Shown here: piece by piece, positions 1-9,240 of the stretch
Numbering within the stretch: the stretch's first letter is position 1
Layout of the letters: every line of letters starts with the position of its first letter
Assembly: GCF_026625725.1 (NCBI RefSeq)
Contig: NZ_CP113060.1
Location: 2,362,001 to 2,426,000 of the forward strand
Source: Pseudomonas sp. SL4(2022)
Lineage (GTDB): Bacteria > Pseudomonadota > Gammaproteobacteria > Pseudomonadales > Pseudomonadaceae
DNA length: 64,000 bases
Direction of reading: 5' to 3'
Notes under the pieces: model-generated
Told to the model about the DNA's origin: nothing
The model's database searches: none
What the model saw: only the letters and a program-made list of their open reading frames with translations
Program-made: the position numbers and the translations under genes

Positions 1-2
1 TG

Positions 3-446
3 GCTGCTGAGCGCATGCGCCGCGGCCTTTTGGTGGTGCACAAGCAGCGGGCTACCTGGCGCTGCACCGGCGGTTGTGTGTTGTTCAACGAGACCGGCAG
101 TGAGGCGGGGCCTGAGCAGCTGGGTGGCAAGGAACAGCCGCGGGATTTTTCCGGGCTGGCCTTCCATAACGAAAAACTCTTCACCCTTGAGCGTCAGGCG
201 CACCGTATCTGTCGGCGTAGCCTGAGCAATGGCCAGGCTGAGAAGTGCTGGTCGTTTGCCGCCGAGGCGCTGACTCCAGAGCGGCGCTACTCGCCGTCCT
301 ATGGTTTGGCCGAAGCGCTGTGGGTGGATCAGGACAGTGCCTGGATAGGTGTCGACAACGGCCGCTTCAGCCGTGCCGACGGTGAGTCGCGGCCGATCAT
401 CTGGCAGTTTGCCGCGCCGAAAGGCGGCTGGGGCAGCAAACCGTGA
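3..446 (+). CDS. Esterase-like activity of phytase family protein, 3' end only
   Basis: The reading frame is open from the left edge of the window, so the 5' end is missing and only about 147 C-terminal residues are visible. No catalytic motif can be read in this tail. The call rests mainly on position: in Pseudomonas the gene upstream of the small aspartic protease and parC encodes a protein of the esterase-like phytase family, probably a periplasmic beta-propeller. The tail has loosely repeating short hydrophobic and charged strands (for example LAFHNEKLFTLERQ and LWVDQDSAWIGVDNGRF), which suits a propeller. Its stop codon overlaps the GTG start of the next gene, so the two are probably co-transcribed. 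Family assignment is moderately secure; function is inferred. Confidence 0.6.
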   Translation, partial: AAERMRRGLLVVHKQRATWRCTGGCVLFNETGSEAGPEQLGGKEQPRDFSGLAFHNEKLFTLERQAHRICRRSLSNGQAEKCWSFAAEALTPERRYSPSYGLAEALWVDQDSAWIGVDNGRFSRADGESRPIIWQFAAPKGGWGSKP

Positions 447-967
447 GTGAACGGCCTGCGGGCAAGCGCGCCGGCCGAGTGATGCTAGTGCTGGCCTGGG
501 GGGCTGCCTTGCTGTTGGCCACCCAGTTCTTTGCCGACTGGGAAGAGGCTCGCCGCAACCCGAACCGTACCCCTGAGTCGCTGCATGGCAATGGTTATGT
601 CGAAGTGAACCTGGCCAGCGGCCGGCAGGGGCATTACATGGCTGGCGGCAAGATCAACGGTGAGGCCGTGACCTTTCTCCTCGACACCGGTGCCTCTCAG
701 GTAGCGGTGCCCACTGCAGTGGCGAAGCGTCTAGGTCTGCAAGCCGGAGCGGCGATCACCATCAGCACCGCCAATGGCCGTGCTACGGCGCACCGTACCC
801 GTCTGGCCCGGCTGGAACTGGGCGATATCGTGCTGACTGACGTAGAGGCTTTGATTGCCCCCGGCATGGGCGGCGATGACGTATTACTGGGCATGAGTGC
901 CCTTAAACAACTCGAATTTACCCAGCGCGGCGGCACCTTGATGCTGCGCCAATCCACTTTGCAATGA
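443..967 (+). CDS. Retropepsin-like (clan AA) aspartic protease, TIGR02281 type
   Basis: A 174-residue protein with one N-terminal membrane anchor (about residues 13-30) and a retropepsin-like domain. The active-site signature LLDTGAS lies at residues 79-85 and a second LLGMSAL stretch near residue 150 matches the conserved C-terminal strand of these half-size aspartic proteases. Such proteins act as dimers, each subunit giving one Asp. The domain would face the periplasm. The start is a GTG at 443 that overlaps the previous stop (GTGA), which implies translational coupling. The substrate is unknown. parC follows 7 bases downstream, the same order I recall in P. aeruginosa. Confidence 0.85.
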   Translation: MSERPAGKRAGRVMLVLAWGAALLLATQFFADWEEARRNPNRTPESLHGNGYVEVNLASGRQGHYMAGGKINGEAVTFLLDTGASQVAVPTAVAKRLGLQAGAAITISTANGRATAHRTRLARLELGDIVLTDVEALIAPGMGGDDVLLGMSALKQLEFTQRGGTLMLRQSTLQ

Positions 968-974
968 GGCACGC

Positions 975-3227
975 ATGAGCGAACCCCTCGATTTGAGCCT
1001 GGACGGCGTTGAACGCCGTTCTCTTGCCGACTTTACCGAGCAGGCTTACCTCAATTACTCCATGTACGTGATCATGGACCGCGCCCTGCCACATATTGGT
1101 GATGGCCTCAAACCCGTGCAGCGACGCATCATCTACGCGATGAGCGAGCTGGGTCTGGATGCCGACTCCAAGCACAAGAAATCGGCGCGTACTGTCGGTG
1201 ATGTGCTCGGCAAGTTCCACCCGCATGGCGACAGCGCTTGCTACGAGGCCATGGTGCTGATGGCGCAGCCGTTCAGCTACCGCTACACCCTGGTCGATGG
1301 CCAGGGCAACTGGGGCGCGCCGGATGATCCGAAATCCTTTGCTGCGATGCGCTACACCGAGGCGCGGTTGTCGCGTTACTCGGAGGTGCTGCTCACCGAA
1401 TTGGGCCAGGGCACCGTGGACTGGGTGCCGAACTTCGACGGCACCCTGAATGAACCGGCGACGCTGCCGGCGCGCCTGCCCAACCTGCTGCTCAACGGCA
1501 CCACTGGCATCGCCGTGGGCATGGCCACTGATGTGCCGCCGCATAACCTGCGCGAAGTGGCGGCGGCGTGTGTGCGCTTGCTGGATCAACCCGATGCCAC
1601 GGTCGAGCAGCTCTGCGAGCACGTGCTTGGTCCGGATTTCCCCACCGAGGCGGAAGTCATCACCCCGCGCAGCGACCTGCTGAAAATTTACGAAACCGGT
1701 CGTGGCTCGGTGCGCATGCGCGCCGTGTACCGCATCGAGGACGGTGACATCGTGGTCACCGCGCTGCCGCATCAGGTGTCCGGGGCCAAGGTGCTGGAGC
1801 AGATTGCCGCGCAGATGCAGGCCAAGAAACTGCCGATGGTCGCCGACCTGCGCGATGAGTCGGACCACGAGCACCCGTGCCGTATCGTCATCATCCCGCG
1901 CTCCAACCGCGTGGATGCCGATGAGCTGATGACCCACCTGTTTGCCACCACCGAGCTGGAGTCCAGCTACCGGGTCAACACCAACGTGATTGGTCTGGAT
2001 GGCAAGCCGCAGGTGAAGAACCTGCGCCAGCTGCTGCGCGAATGGCTGGAGTATCGCGTCAACACCGTACGCCGACGCCTGCAGTTCCGCCTGGACAAGG
2101 TGGAGAAACGCTTGCACCTGTTGGAAGGTTTGTTGGTGGCCTTCCTCAATCTGGATGAAGTGATTCATATCATCCGCACCGAAGATCAGCCCAAGCCTGT
2201 GCTGATGGCGCGGTTTGGCCTGACCGATGTGCAGGCCGACTACATTCTCGATACCCGCCTGCGCCAGCTGGCGCGTTTGGAAGAGATGAAAATCCGTGGC
2301 GAGCAGGACGAGCTGGCCAAGGAGCGCGCCAAGCTGCTGGCCCTGCTTGGCAGTGAAACCAAGCTGAAAAAGCTGGTGCGTGACGAAATCATCAAGGACG
2401 CTGAAACCTACGGCGATGACCGCCGCTCGCCGATTGTGGCCCGCGCCGAAGCCCGCGCCCTGTCGGAAACCGAACTGTTGCCGACTGAGCCTGTCACCGT
2501 GGTGGTGTCCGAGAAAGGCTGGGTGCGCTGTGCCAAGGGCCATGACATTGATGCCACCGGCTTGTCGTATAAAGCGGGTGACGGCTTCAAAGTCGCTGCT
2601 CCTGGCCGGTCGAACCAATACGCCGTGTTTATCGACTCCACAGGGCGCAGTTACTCACTGGCGGCGCATACCTTGCCGTCCGCTCGTGGCCAGGGTGAGC
2701 CGCTGACGGGCCGCCTGACGCCACCGCCGGGGGCGACCTTCGAATGTGTGCTGTTGCCGGATGACAGCGCGCTTTACGTGATCGCTTCTGACGCCGGCTA
2801 CGGTTTTGTGGTCAAGGGCGAAGACCTGCAGGCTAAGAACAAGGCCGGCAAGGCCTTGCTCAGCCTGCCGGCCGGCGCCCAAGTGGTACCGCCGAAACCG
2901 CTGGGTAATCGTGAAGAGGACTGGTTGGCGGCGGTTACCACCGAAGGTCGTCTGCTGTTGTTCCCGGTGCGCGACCTGCCGCAACTGGGCAAGGGTAAAG
3001 GCAACAAGATCATCGGCATTCCCGGTGAGCGCGTGGCCAGCCGCGAGGAGTACCTCACCGACCTGGCCGTGCTGCCCAGCGGTGCCACGTTGGTGTTGCA
3101 AGCCGGCAAGCGCACCTTGTCGCTCAAGGCTGACGACCTCGAGCATTACAAGGGTGAGCGCGGTCGACGTGGCAACAAGCTGCCGCGTGGTTTCCAGCGC
3201 GTCGACAGCCTGCTGGTCGAGGTTTAG
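975..3227 (+). CDS. parC: DNA topoisomerase IV subunit A
   Basis: ParC pairs with ParE to form topoisomerase IV, which unlinks daughter chromosomes and relaxes supercoils in the cytoplasm. The 750-residue length is normal. The catalytic tyrosine sits in [10 protein letters not shown] (about residue 127), and the GyrA/ParC fold continues through the coiled coil into a C-terminal beta-pinwheel domain (about residues 490-750). The quinolone-resistance region reads [12 protein letters not shown] with Ser87 and Glu91, which are the wild-type, sensitive residues. The start ATG at 975 lies 7 bases after the protease gene, so the genes look like one operon. A long open frame on the opposite strand is a GC-rich shadow. 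Confidence 0.98.
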   Translation: MSEPLDLSLDGVERRSLADFTEQAYLNYSMYVIMDRALPHIGDGLKPVQRRIIYAMSELGLDADSKHKKSARTVGDVLGKFHPHGDSACYEAMVLMAQPFSYRYTLVDGQGNWGAPDDPKSFAAMRYTEARLSRYSEVLLTELGQGTVDWVPNFDGTLNEPATLPARLPNLLLNGTTGIAVGMATDVPPHNLREVAAACVRLLDQPDATVEQLCEHVLGPDFPTEAEVITPRSDLLKIYETGRGSVRMRAVYRIEDGDIVVTALPHQVSGAKVLEQIAAQMQAKKLPMVADLRDESDHEHPCRIVIIPRSNRVDADELMTHLFATTELESSYRVNTNVIGLDGKPQVKNLRQLLREWLEYRVNTVRRRLQFRLDKVEKRLHLLEGLLVAFLNLDEVIHIIRTEDQPKPVLMARFGLTDVQADYILDTRLRQLARLEEMKIRGEQDELAKERAKLLALLGSETKLKKLVRDEIIKDAETYGDDRRSPIVARAEARALSETELLPTEPVTVVVSEKGWVRCAKGHDIDATGLSYKAGDGFKVAAPGRSNQYAVFIDSTGRSYSLAAHTLPSARGQGEPLTGRLTPPPGATFECVLLPDDSALYVIASDAGYGFVVKGEDLQAKNKAGKALLSLPAGAQVVPPKPLGNREEDWLAAVTTEGRLLLFPVRDLPQLGKGKGNKIIGIPGERVASREEYLTDLAVLPSGATLVLQAGKRTLSLKADDLEHYKGERGRRGNKLPRGFQRVDSLLVEV

Positions 3228-3367
3228 GGCTAGCGGATGCATGCCGCTACAGTGCCGCGCTGGAGTCGCGAGCGGCTTTCAAGGATGATACGCAGCCGCA
3301 AGGCGGATCGTGGTAAGCGACCCGCCGGCACTTAATAGGTATGCACGCCGGTGGTCTTGCCGGCTGG

Positions 3368-4087
3368 ATGAGTGAGATGACTGCACTGCGTTTCCCCGCA
3401 ATTCTGTTGCTGGCGGGGGTGCTCGGCCTGGCCGGTTGTACCCGTCATCAGCAAACGCCGCTGTACCAGTTGGACAGTGGCAATATCCGCGTGCCGGCGG
3501 CTGAGCAGGGCATTGCTGTGCTGATCGGGCCGGTGGTGATTGCCGACTATCTGCAGCGTGAGGCGCTGTTGCAGCGTCAGATGGATGGCAGTTTGACTGC
3601 ATCCGAAGACGCGCGTTGGGCGGGTAGCCTGGCGGCTGAAATTGATCAACAAGTGCTGCGTCAGTTAGCCTCGCGCCTTGACAGCCAGCGTCTGGTGCTG
3701 GCACCGGCCACCGCCGGGTTTGTCCCGCAGGTGCGTCTGGGCTTGTCGATTACCCGTCTGGATTCTGGCCCGCAACGCCCGGCTGTGCTGGAGGCGCAGT
3801 GGCGACTGGCGGGCGCTGACGGCAAGCTGCTTGATGGCCGCTTGGTGCGTCTGGAGGAGGCGCACAGTGGCAGCATCGTGGATCAGGTGCGAGCGCAGAG
3901 TCGAGTGCTGCAACAACTGGTCGAGCAGTTGGCTGTGGCGGTGAATACTCACAATAGGCCCGTTGTGCCGGCGACACCCGCTCCGGCGCGCAAGCCGGCA
4001 CCGGCCAAGCCGGTGGTGCCCTCGGATGTGCCGCGGATTCCAGTGGCTGAACCGATTCGTGGTGAAGGCGAAGTATTCCGTTTCTAG
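3368..4087 (+). CDS. PqiC-like ABC transport auxiliary lipoprotein
   Basis: A lipoprotein of about 240 residues. The N-terminus has a signal peptide ending in a lipobox (LAGC), so it should be lipidated and, lacking Asp at +2, sent to the outer membrane. The rest resembles the PqiC/DUF330 family, which helps MCE-type lipid transporters bridge the periplasm: YQLDSG near the N-terminus and a conserved Q-R-LA-L segment. The last 50 residues are Pro/Ala/Lys-rich and probably disordered. No pqiA or pqiB lies nearby, so this would be an orphan auxiliary subunit. ATG at 3377 is an equally possible start. Family placement is by pattern only. Confidence 0.65.
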   Translation: MSEMTALRFPAILLLAGVLGLAGCTRHQQTPLYQLDSGNIRVPAAEQGIAVLIGPVVIADYLQREALLQRQMDGSLTASEDARWAGSLAAEIDQQVLRQLASRLDSQRLVLAPATAGFVPQVRLGLSITRLDSGPQRPAVLEAQWRLAGADGKLLDGRLVRLEEAHSGSIVDQVRAQSRVLQQLVEQLAVAVNTHNRPVVPATPAPARKPAPAKPVVPSDVPRIPVAEPIRGEGEVFRF

Positions 4088-4093
4088 AGCCTA

Positions 4094-4132
4094 CCCATAA
4101 AAAAGCCCGCCGATCGGCGGGTTTTTTATGGG
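4094..4132. terminator. Bidirectional intrinsic terminator
   Basis: A GC-rich hairpin (AGCCCGCCGATCGGCGGG) flanked by A6 and T6 tracts and extended by CCCAT/ATGGG. The sequence is almost fully symmetric, so it can end the plus-strand lipoprotein transcript and the minus-strand YtjB-like transcript, whose stop codons lie on either side. Confidence 0.9.
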
Positions 4133-4135
4133 GGA

Positions 4136-5659
4136 TCAGCGGCTTTCGTGCATGCGCGCCAACTGGCGCTCCAGCAGCGAGGGGTAAGGCTCCAGCAGGC
4201 GCTCGACGCAGCAGGCGCCCTGGGGGCTGGCGATGGCGCGGATGCGGGCGCGCTGGCTGACAAGGGCATCATCGGCGACGCTGCGCTCGACCAGCAGCAG
4301 ATTACGGCTGTGCTGCGACAGGGCCAAGGCGTTTTGCACGGTTTCACTCAAGAGCAAGTCGCCCTGGCTGAGTCCGGTAAGATTGTCCCCGAGGGTCAGG
4401 CCGAGCTGCAGTTGCAGGGTGATGCCGCTGTCTGCCACTTCGATCTGCAAGGCATGACCCAGGGCACGCATCAACTCGCCGCAGCAGATGGCATGGGTCA
4501 GGTAGTCCTCGTCGCAGTCCAGTTGATGGAACAACATCAGGCTGCTGCCGTCGCTCAAGGTGTGCAATTGGCCCTGATACAGGCTGGCCGCTTGATCCAG
4601 GCAGTCGCGATAGCGTTGCAGCAGTTCCATCAGGCGAGTACGTGGCAGGCGCCGCAGTTGTTCCTGAGCGCCCAACTGAATAGCCAGCACGGCACTGGGC
4701 AGGGCCTGTTGGGCCGCCGGCGGTGGTAACGAGGCAGGCTCGCTGTGATCGCGTAGGTCAGCAAAGGGGTCATCCAGCGCGCTGCCGTATTCATCGTTGG
4801 CGCTTGCGTGGGGGGCTAACGGCTGATCCGGGCTGTCGAAATGATCGTCATGCAGATCCGGGACGCTGAAATCCGGTTCGCTGTCGAACGACTCGTCAAG
4901 GTAGTCGTCTTCTTCACCGGCATCAGGCGCCGCGGCGTAGGGGGCTTCTTCGATCACAGCTGGTTGTTCAGGCACCAGGCGTGCTTGCAGCTGGCGCGCC
5001 AGATCGCCAATTTCATCCTGACGGCCTGCGCCAGGCGCGGGATCATCCGGGTCACGCAGCCAGACACGCAGTTGCAGCAGTGGCGTGGAGATATGCCGGC
5101 CCAGGCGCATGCTCAGGGAAAGGGTCAGGGCCAGCAGAATCAGGCTGAGGATGCCCATGCTCTGCAGGCTGATGGTCATCGGTTGTTCGAACTGTTGCAT
5201 ATCAAGGCTGATGCGCAGTTGCCCGGCAATCACTTCCTGAAAAGTGATCGGCGTTGAATACAAGCCTTCGGTTTCCCCCAGCATGCTCTGGCTGGGGCGC
5301 GAACCAGCCTCGGCGAGGATGCGATTGTCCACGCTGTAGATGGCGGCGTGGGCCACCAGCGGATTTTGCACCAGGTTGTTGAGCAGCACGTTGAGGCTGA
5401 GGATGTCGTTGGACACCAGCAGTTCTGTGGCCGAGGCGGCCGTCTGGGTAATCAGGCTGGTGCCCAGGGCTTCAGCCTGCTGCTGCATGGCATGCTTGAA
5501 CTGCATGCCAATCACCCAGCCATAGATCACCAAGGCCAGGGCCACCAGCAACAGGCTATGACTGACAATGCGCAGGGCCAGCGGAATGCGTCGTTGGCGC
5601 AGCGCCTGGAACAACAGCAGAAAGAAATTATCGGGTTTTACGGGGGCGGGCCGGTTCAC
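4136..5659 (-). CDS. AhpA/YtjB (SMP_2-like) family inner-membrane protein
   Basis: A 507-residue protein divergent from serB, the same arrangement as ytjB (smp) beside serB in enterobacteria. It has a first membrane helix (about residues 30-50), a periplasmic region of about 110 residues, and a second helix (about 165-185), followed by an HAMP-like stretch (LGRHISTPLLQLRVW). A long acidic, Pro-rich linker then leads to a C-terminal cytoplasmic domain. The architecture resembles sensor proteins but no catalytic motif is visible. I chose the GTG at 5659 because the frame upstream overlaps the serB promoter and coding region. Function is unknown; the family call rests on synteny and topology. 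Confidence 0.7.
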   Translation of the reverse strand: MNRPAPVKPDNFFLLLFQALRQRRIPLALRIVSHSLLLVALALVIYGWVIGMQFKHAMQQQAEALGTSLITQTAASATELLVSNDILSLNVLLNNLVQNPLVAHAAIYSVDNRILAEAGSRPSQSMLGETEGLYSTPITFQEVIAGQLRISLDMQQFEQPMTISLQSMGILSLILLALTLSLSMRLGRHISTPLLQLRVWLRDPDDPAPGAGRQDEIGDLARQLQARLVPEQPAVIEEAPYAAAPDAGEEDDYLDESFDSEPDFSVPDLHDDHFDSPDQPLAPHASANDEYGSALDDPFADLRDHSEPASLPPPAAQQALPSAVLAIQLGAQEQLRRLPRTRLMELLQRYRDCLDQAASLYQGQLHTLSDGSSLMLFHQLDCDEDYLTHAICCGELMRALGHALQIEVADSGITLQLQLGLTLGDNLTGLSQGDLLLSETVQNALALSQHSRNLLLVERSVADDALVSQRARIRAIASPQGACCVERLLEPYPSLLERQLARMHESR

Positions 5660-5833
5660 AGAGCTCGGCTCTTGTCGACTGTAGATGGCGCGCAGTATAG
5701 CGGCGCCCCTGCAGTGGGCAAAGCGCCGTGCGTGGCTGTTTGCCGGTGAAAATGGGTAGAATGGGCGCCTTTTCCACGGCTTGTGACCTGTTCTACACGC
5801 CGTAGTCCTTGACGCTGTCCCGGAGACCGAGCC

Positions 5834-7048
5834 TTGCGCGAAATCGTCCTGATCAATATCACCGGCGAAGATCGCCCCGGTTTGACTGCCGCCATCACCG
5901 GCGTGCTGGCCCAGGGCGGGGTGAATATCCTCGACATTGGCCAGGCGGTGATCCATGACACGCTGTCGTTTGGCATTCTGGTTGAGATTCCCGATACCGA
6001 ACGGGCCTCGTCGGTGCTCAAGGACATCCTCTTTACCGCCTACAAGCTCGATCAGCAGGTGCGCTTCACGCCGGTCTCCGAAGCCGATTATCAGCAGTGG
6101 GTCAGCGGTCAGGGCAAGGCTCGGCATATTGTCACCCTGCTAACGCGCAAGGTCACCGCCGAGCAACTGCAGCGGGTCAGTGCCATTACCGCACGGTATG
6201 ACTTGAACATCGACCACATCGACCGTCTGTCCGGGCGCATGCCGCTGGATATGCCGGCCGAGCAGGGCAAGGGTTGCATCGAGTTTTCCGTACGTGGTGA
6301 GCCGGTCGATCCGGCTGCTTTGCGTGCCGAGTTCCTCAGTGTGGCGCAGGAGCTCAACGTCGACATCGCCTTCCAGCGCGATTCACTGTTCCGGCGTAAT
6401 CGCCGCCTGGCAGTGTTCGACATGGACTCGACGCTGATTGAGGCCGAGGTGATCGACGAGCTGGCCAAGGCCGCCGGTGTGGGCGAACAGGTGTCCGAGA
6501 TTACCGAGCGTGCGATGCGCGGGGAACTGGATTTCGCCGCGAGCTTCCGCGAACGTCTGGCGCTGCTCAAGGGGTTGCCGGAAACCGTGCTGGCCGATAT
6601 CGGTGCCTCGCTGCGCCTGACCGAGGGCGCCGAGACGCTGTTCAGTGAGCTGCGTCGTCTGGGCTACAAGACTGCAATCCTGTCCGGTGGCTTTACCTAC
6701 TTTGCCAAGCAACTGCAGGCCAAACTGGGCATCGACTATGTGTTCGCCAACGAGTTGCAGATTGTCGATGGTCTGGTTACGGGGGTGGCGGTTGAGCCGA
6801 TCGTCGATGCTCAGCGTAAAGCCGATTTGCTGCGCGAATTAGCCGCCAAGGAAGGGCTGCGCCTGGAGCAGACAATTGCCGTGGGCGACGGCGCCAATGA
6901 TCTGCCCATGCTGGCGATTGCCGGGCTGGGCGTGGCGTTCCGCGCCAAGCCATTGGTTAAACAATCAGCCAAACAGGCGATCTCTACCCTGGGGCTGGAT
7001 GGCATTCTTTACCTGCTGGGGTTCCGTGATCGCGATGGTCAGGCGTAA
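5834..7048 (+). CDS. serB: Phosphoserine phosphatase
   Basis: SerB removes phosphate from O-phospho-L-serine in the last step of serine synthesis. The 404-residue protein has N-terminal ACT-type regulatory domains (ITGEDRPGLTAAI at the start) and a C-terminal HAD phosphatase domain. Its nucleophile lies in DMDSTL (Asp196), and a conserved late motif reads GDGANDLPML. The start is TTG at 5834, with a GGAGA ribosome-binding site 7 bases before it. A TAGAAT -10-like element lies at 5757-5762 without a convincing -35. The gene is divergent from the YtjB-like gene and convergent with fimX across a strong terminator. Confidence 0.97.
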   Translation: MREIVLINITGEDRPGLTAAITGVLAQGGVNILDIGQAVIHDTLSFGILVEIPDTERASSVLKDILFTAYKLDQQVRFTPVSEADYQQWVSGQGKARHIVTLLTRKVTAEQLQRVSAITARYDLNIDHIDRLSGRMPLDMPAEQGKGCIEFSVRGEPVDPAALRAEFLSVAQELNVDIAFQRDSLFRRNRRLAVFDMDSTLIEAEVIDELAKAAGVGEQVSEITERAMRGELDFAASFRERLALLKGLPETVLADIGASLRLTEGAETLFSELRRLGYKTAILSGGFTYFAKQLQAKLGIDYVFANELQIVDGLVTGVAVEPIVDAQRKADLLRELAAKEGLRLEQTIAVGDGANDLPMLAIAGLGVAFRAKPLVKQSAKQAISTLGLDGILYLLGFRDRDGQA

Positions 7049-7050
7049 TC

Positions 7051-7100
7051 CCCATGCCATGAAAAAAGCCGCCTGAGGGCGGCTTTTTTCATGGCATGGG
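7051..7100. terminator. Bidirectional terminator with a 23-bp perfect stem
   Basis: Two perfectly complementary 23-base arms surround a TGAG loop. The core is GCCGCC/GGCGGC with A6 and T6 flanks, and the stem extends through CCCATGCCATG and its complement. It lies 2 bases after the serB stop and 6 bases from the fimX stop, so it serves both convergent genes. Confidence 0.93.
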
Positions 7101-7106
7101 TTTGAA

Positions 7107-9176
7107 TTATTCATCGTCTGCTGCGAAGTCATAATCCATCGACTGGCTCGGCCCTTGCAGATAATGCCCCTGAATATAGTTGACCCCGGCTTGCCAGAGC
7201 GTGGCCAGGACGCTGGCGCTCTCGACGAACGGCACGATGGTCAGCTTGGCTTGGGAGTGCAGGCTGGCCAGCAGGGTTTTCAGCGCTTCCTGGTTTTCTG
7301 CTTTGCTCAGGTCCTGGGAGAAGGAGCTATCGACTTTGATGAAGTCGACGTGCAGGTACTTGAGCGTGTTGAACGGATTGAGCGAGCAGCCAAATTGGGT
7401 CATGGCTGTTTTGCAGTGCAACTCATTGAGTCCCTGGGTGATGACTTTTGCCTGTTTGAGGTAGGCAATCGCATCCGGTTCACTGAACTGGAAAACCAGA
7501 GAGTCCGACGGTAGGCGTGCAGCCTTCAGGGCCACACTGAGCCACGGCAGCAGAGTCTGGTCCTGCAGGCTGGCGCTCGAGAGATGGACGAAGAGGCGGG
7601 TGTTGTGGCCTTTGCTGCGGTGGTCTGCGAGCAGTTTGATTGAGTTGAGGATGACCCAGCGATCAATCTTCTCGGCGAGGCCCGCGTCTTTGGCGGCGCT
7701 GAACAACTCTACCGGCGGAATTTGCTCGCCTTGCGGACTGATCAGGCGCAGCAGGGCTTCGTAATGTTCGAAGCTGTCGCCGCGTAGGCTGATAATCGGC
7801 TGGAACAGCAGGCGGAAACTGTTGGTCTCCAGTGCTTGTTGAATCATGGCGACGATGTTGCCGCGGTTGGCGGCGGCAGCCAGTTCGTCAGCCGGGTTGA
7901 ACAGTTTCAGTGCGTTACCGTCACTCAGCTCATCAGCGCAGCGGTGCGCACGATCAACCACTTCCTGGGCTTTGGGCGTTTTTTCATTGAGTCCCGCTAC
8001 GCCGATTGACAGCGTGCTCTGCACGGTGCGGCCGCTGACATCGAACAAGTGACCCTCGACCTTCTTAAGCAAGTTGGCCAATTGCTCGCGAGTGCTCTCT
8101 GGGCTGACGCCAGGTTGTAGGACGGTAAATACGTCATCGCCGAAACGTGCCAGTTGCGCATCGCCCGTAAAGTGCGCACGCAGCAGGTTGGCCAGATCTG
8201 TGAGCAGAATGTCGATACCGGCCAGGCCGATTTCGGCCAGTAGGCTGGCATACCGGTCAACCTGTATGTAGGCCAGGCTGGACGGCTGGCCGGCGTTGAC
8301 CGCACGCTCGGCGGCGTTGTCCATCAGTTCGAGGAAATACGTGCGGTTGAACAAGCCGGTGACCAGATCCTGACTGCTGATTTCGCGCAGTTTTTCTTCC
8401 AGTTCAGCGTTGCCGGTTTCTGCACGAATCACCACCTGGATGCAAGGCTCGCTGTCGTAAGTGGCCGGGGAAAAGCTCATCTGCGCCTGGAAGCTCTGGC
8501 CGTTGGCCTTGATGCCGGTGCAGTTGAGCTCGGCATTGCCCTCGGCACTCTGATAGTTCTTCAGGAAGTCCTTGAAACTGGACTGGTCGCTGCCACCGAT
8601 CAGGTCGATCATCGGCATGCCTTCCAGTTCGTCGGCGTCTTCGTAGGCGAACAGTTCAAGGTAGGCGCGGTTGGCATAAATATGCATGCCGTCGTGCACA
8701 TAGGTGATCGCATCGACGGAGCTGTCGAGTAGCAACTGGCAGCGTTTCTCCGCTTCACGCAGGGCGACTTCAGAGGCCCGGCGGGCGCGGCGCTCTTCCA
8801 GGTTGGCCAGCTCGCGTTTGGCGACCAGCACCAGGCGCTCATCTTCACCTTGCGGCAGGGCGTCCTGGGCACCGAGCATCAGGGCTTCGGTGATGCTGTC
8901 GGAGTCGTTATCGCTGAGCAGTTGTATGACCGGGATGTCTTTGGCCTGACGGCGGATTGCGCCAATCGCTTCGCTCGGGGGGAGTTGCTCGCTGCTGGGA
9001 GCGCAGATCAGCAAGTCCCAGCTGTGCTGCAGGGCTTCACTAAGGTCATCGCTGGAGGTCAGACGATGCACGCGAGTTGCCCGGCCCGCATTGCGAAACA
9101 GGCTGACCAGCCGCTCGGCCTCGTTCTGCGAGTCTTCGAGAATCAGTAGCCGTATGGTTTTTTTTTCAATGGCCAT
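7107..9176 (-). CDS. fimX: FimX-type c-di-GMP receptor (REC-like, PAS, degenerate GGDEF, EAL)
   Basis: A 689-residue protein matching P. aeruginosa FimX, a polar c-di-GMP-binding regulator of type IV pilus assembly and twitching. Domains in order are a response-regulator-like domain (about 8-125), PAS (about 140-255), a GGDEF-like domain (about 275-420) and an EAL-like domain (about 435-680). The GGDEF site is degenerate (FGDDVF). The EAL domain keeps the signature EALLRL, but the usual metal-binding Asn is replaced (VHLSS) and the DDFG motif reads TQFG. It should therefore bind but not cleave c-di-GMP. The PilZ-like gene lies just upstream on the same strand (65-base gap), so the two may be co-transcribed. 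Confidence 0.9.
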   Translation of the reverse strand: MAIEKKTIRLLILEDSQNEAERLVSLFRNAGRATRVHRLTSSDDLSEALQHSWDLLICAPSSEQLPPSEAIGAIRRQAKDIPVIQLLSDNDSDSITEALMLGAQDALPQGEDERLVLVAKRELANLEERRARRASEVALREAEKRCQLLLDSSVDAITYVHDGMHIYANRAYLELFAYEDADELEGMPMIDLIGGSDQSSFKDFLKNYQSAEGNAELNCTGIKANGQSFQAQMSFSPATYDSEPCIQVVIRAETGNAELEEKLREISSQDLVTGLFNRTYFLELMDNAAERAVNAGQPSSLAYIQVDRYASLLAEIGLAGIDILLTDLANLLRAHFTGDAQLARFGDDVFTVLQPGVSPESTREQLANLLKKVEGHLFDVSGRTVQSTLSIGVAGLNEKTPKAQEVVDRAHRCADELSDGNALKLFNPADELAAAANRGNIVAMIQQALETNSFRLLFQPIISLRGDSFEHYEALLRLISPQGEQIPPVELFSAAKDAGLAEKIDRWVILNSIKLLADHRSKGHNTRLFVHLSSASLQDQTLLPWLSVALKAARLPSDSLVFQFSEPDAIAYLKQAKVITQGLNELHCKTAMTQFGCSLNPFNTLKYLHVDFIKVDSSFSQDLSKAENQEALKTLLASLHSQAKLTIVPFVESASVLATLWQAGVNYIQGHYLQGPSQSMDYDFAADDE

Positions 9177-9240
9177 GGTGTGGTATCAGGTCTGCGCCGA
9201 ACGGGCACAAAAAGGCGACAAAAGGAGGTGCGACGGCAAT

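Noticed and set aside
918..2618. 566-residue open frame antisense to parC
   Set aside because: It is a GC-rich shadow of parC with His/Gln/Val-biased composition, no ribosome-binding site and no domain; parC is certain.
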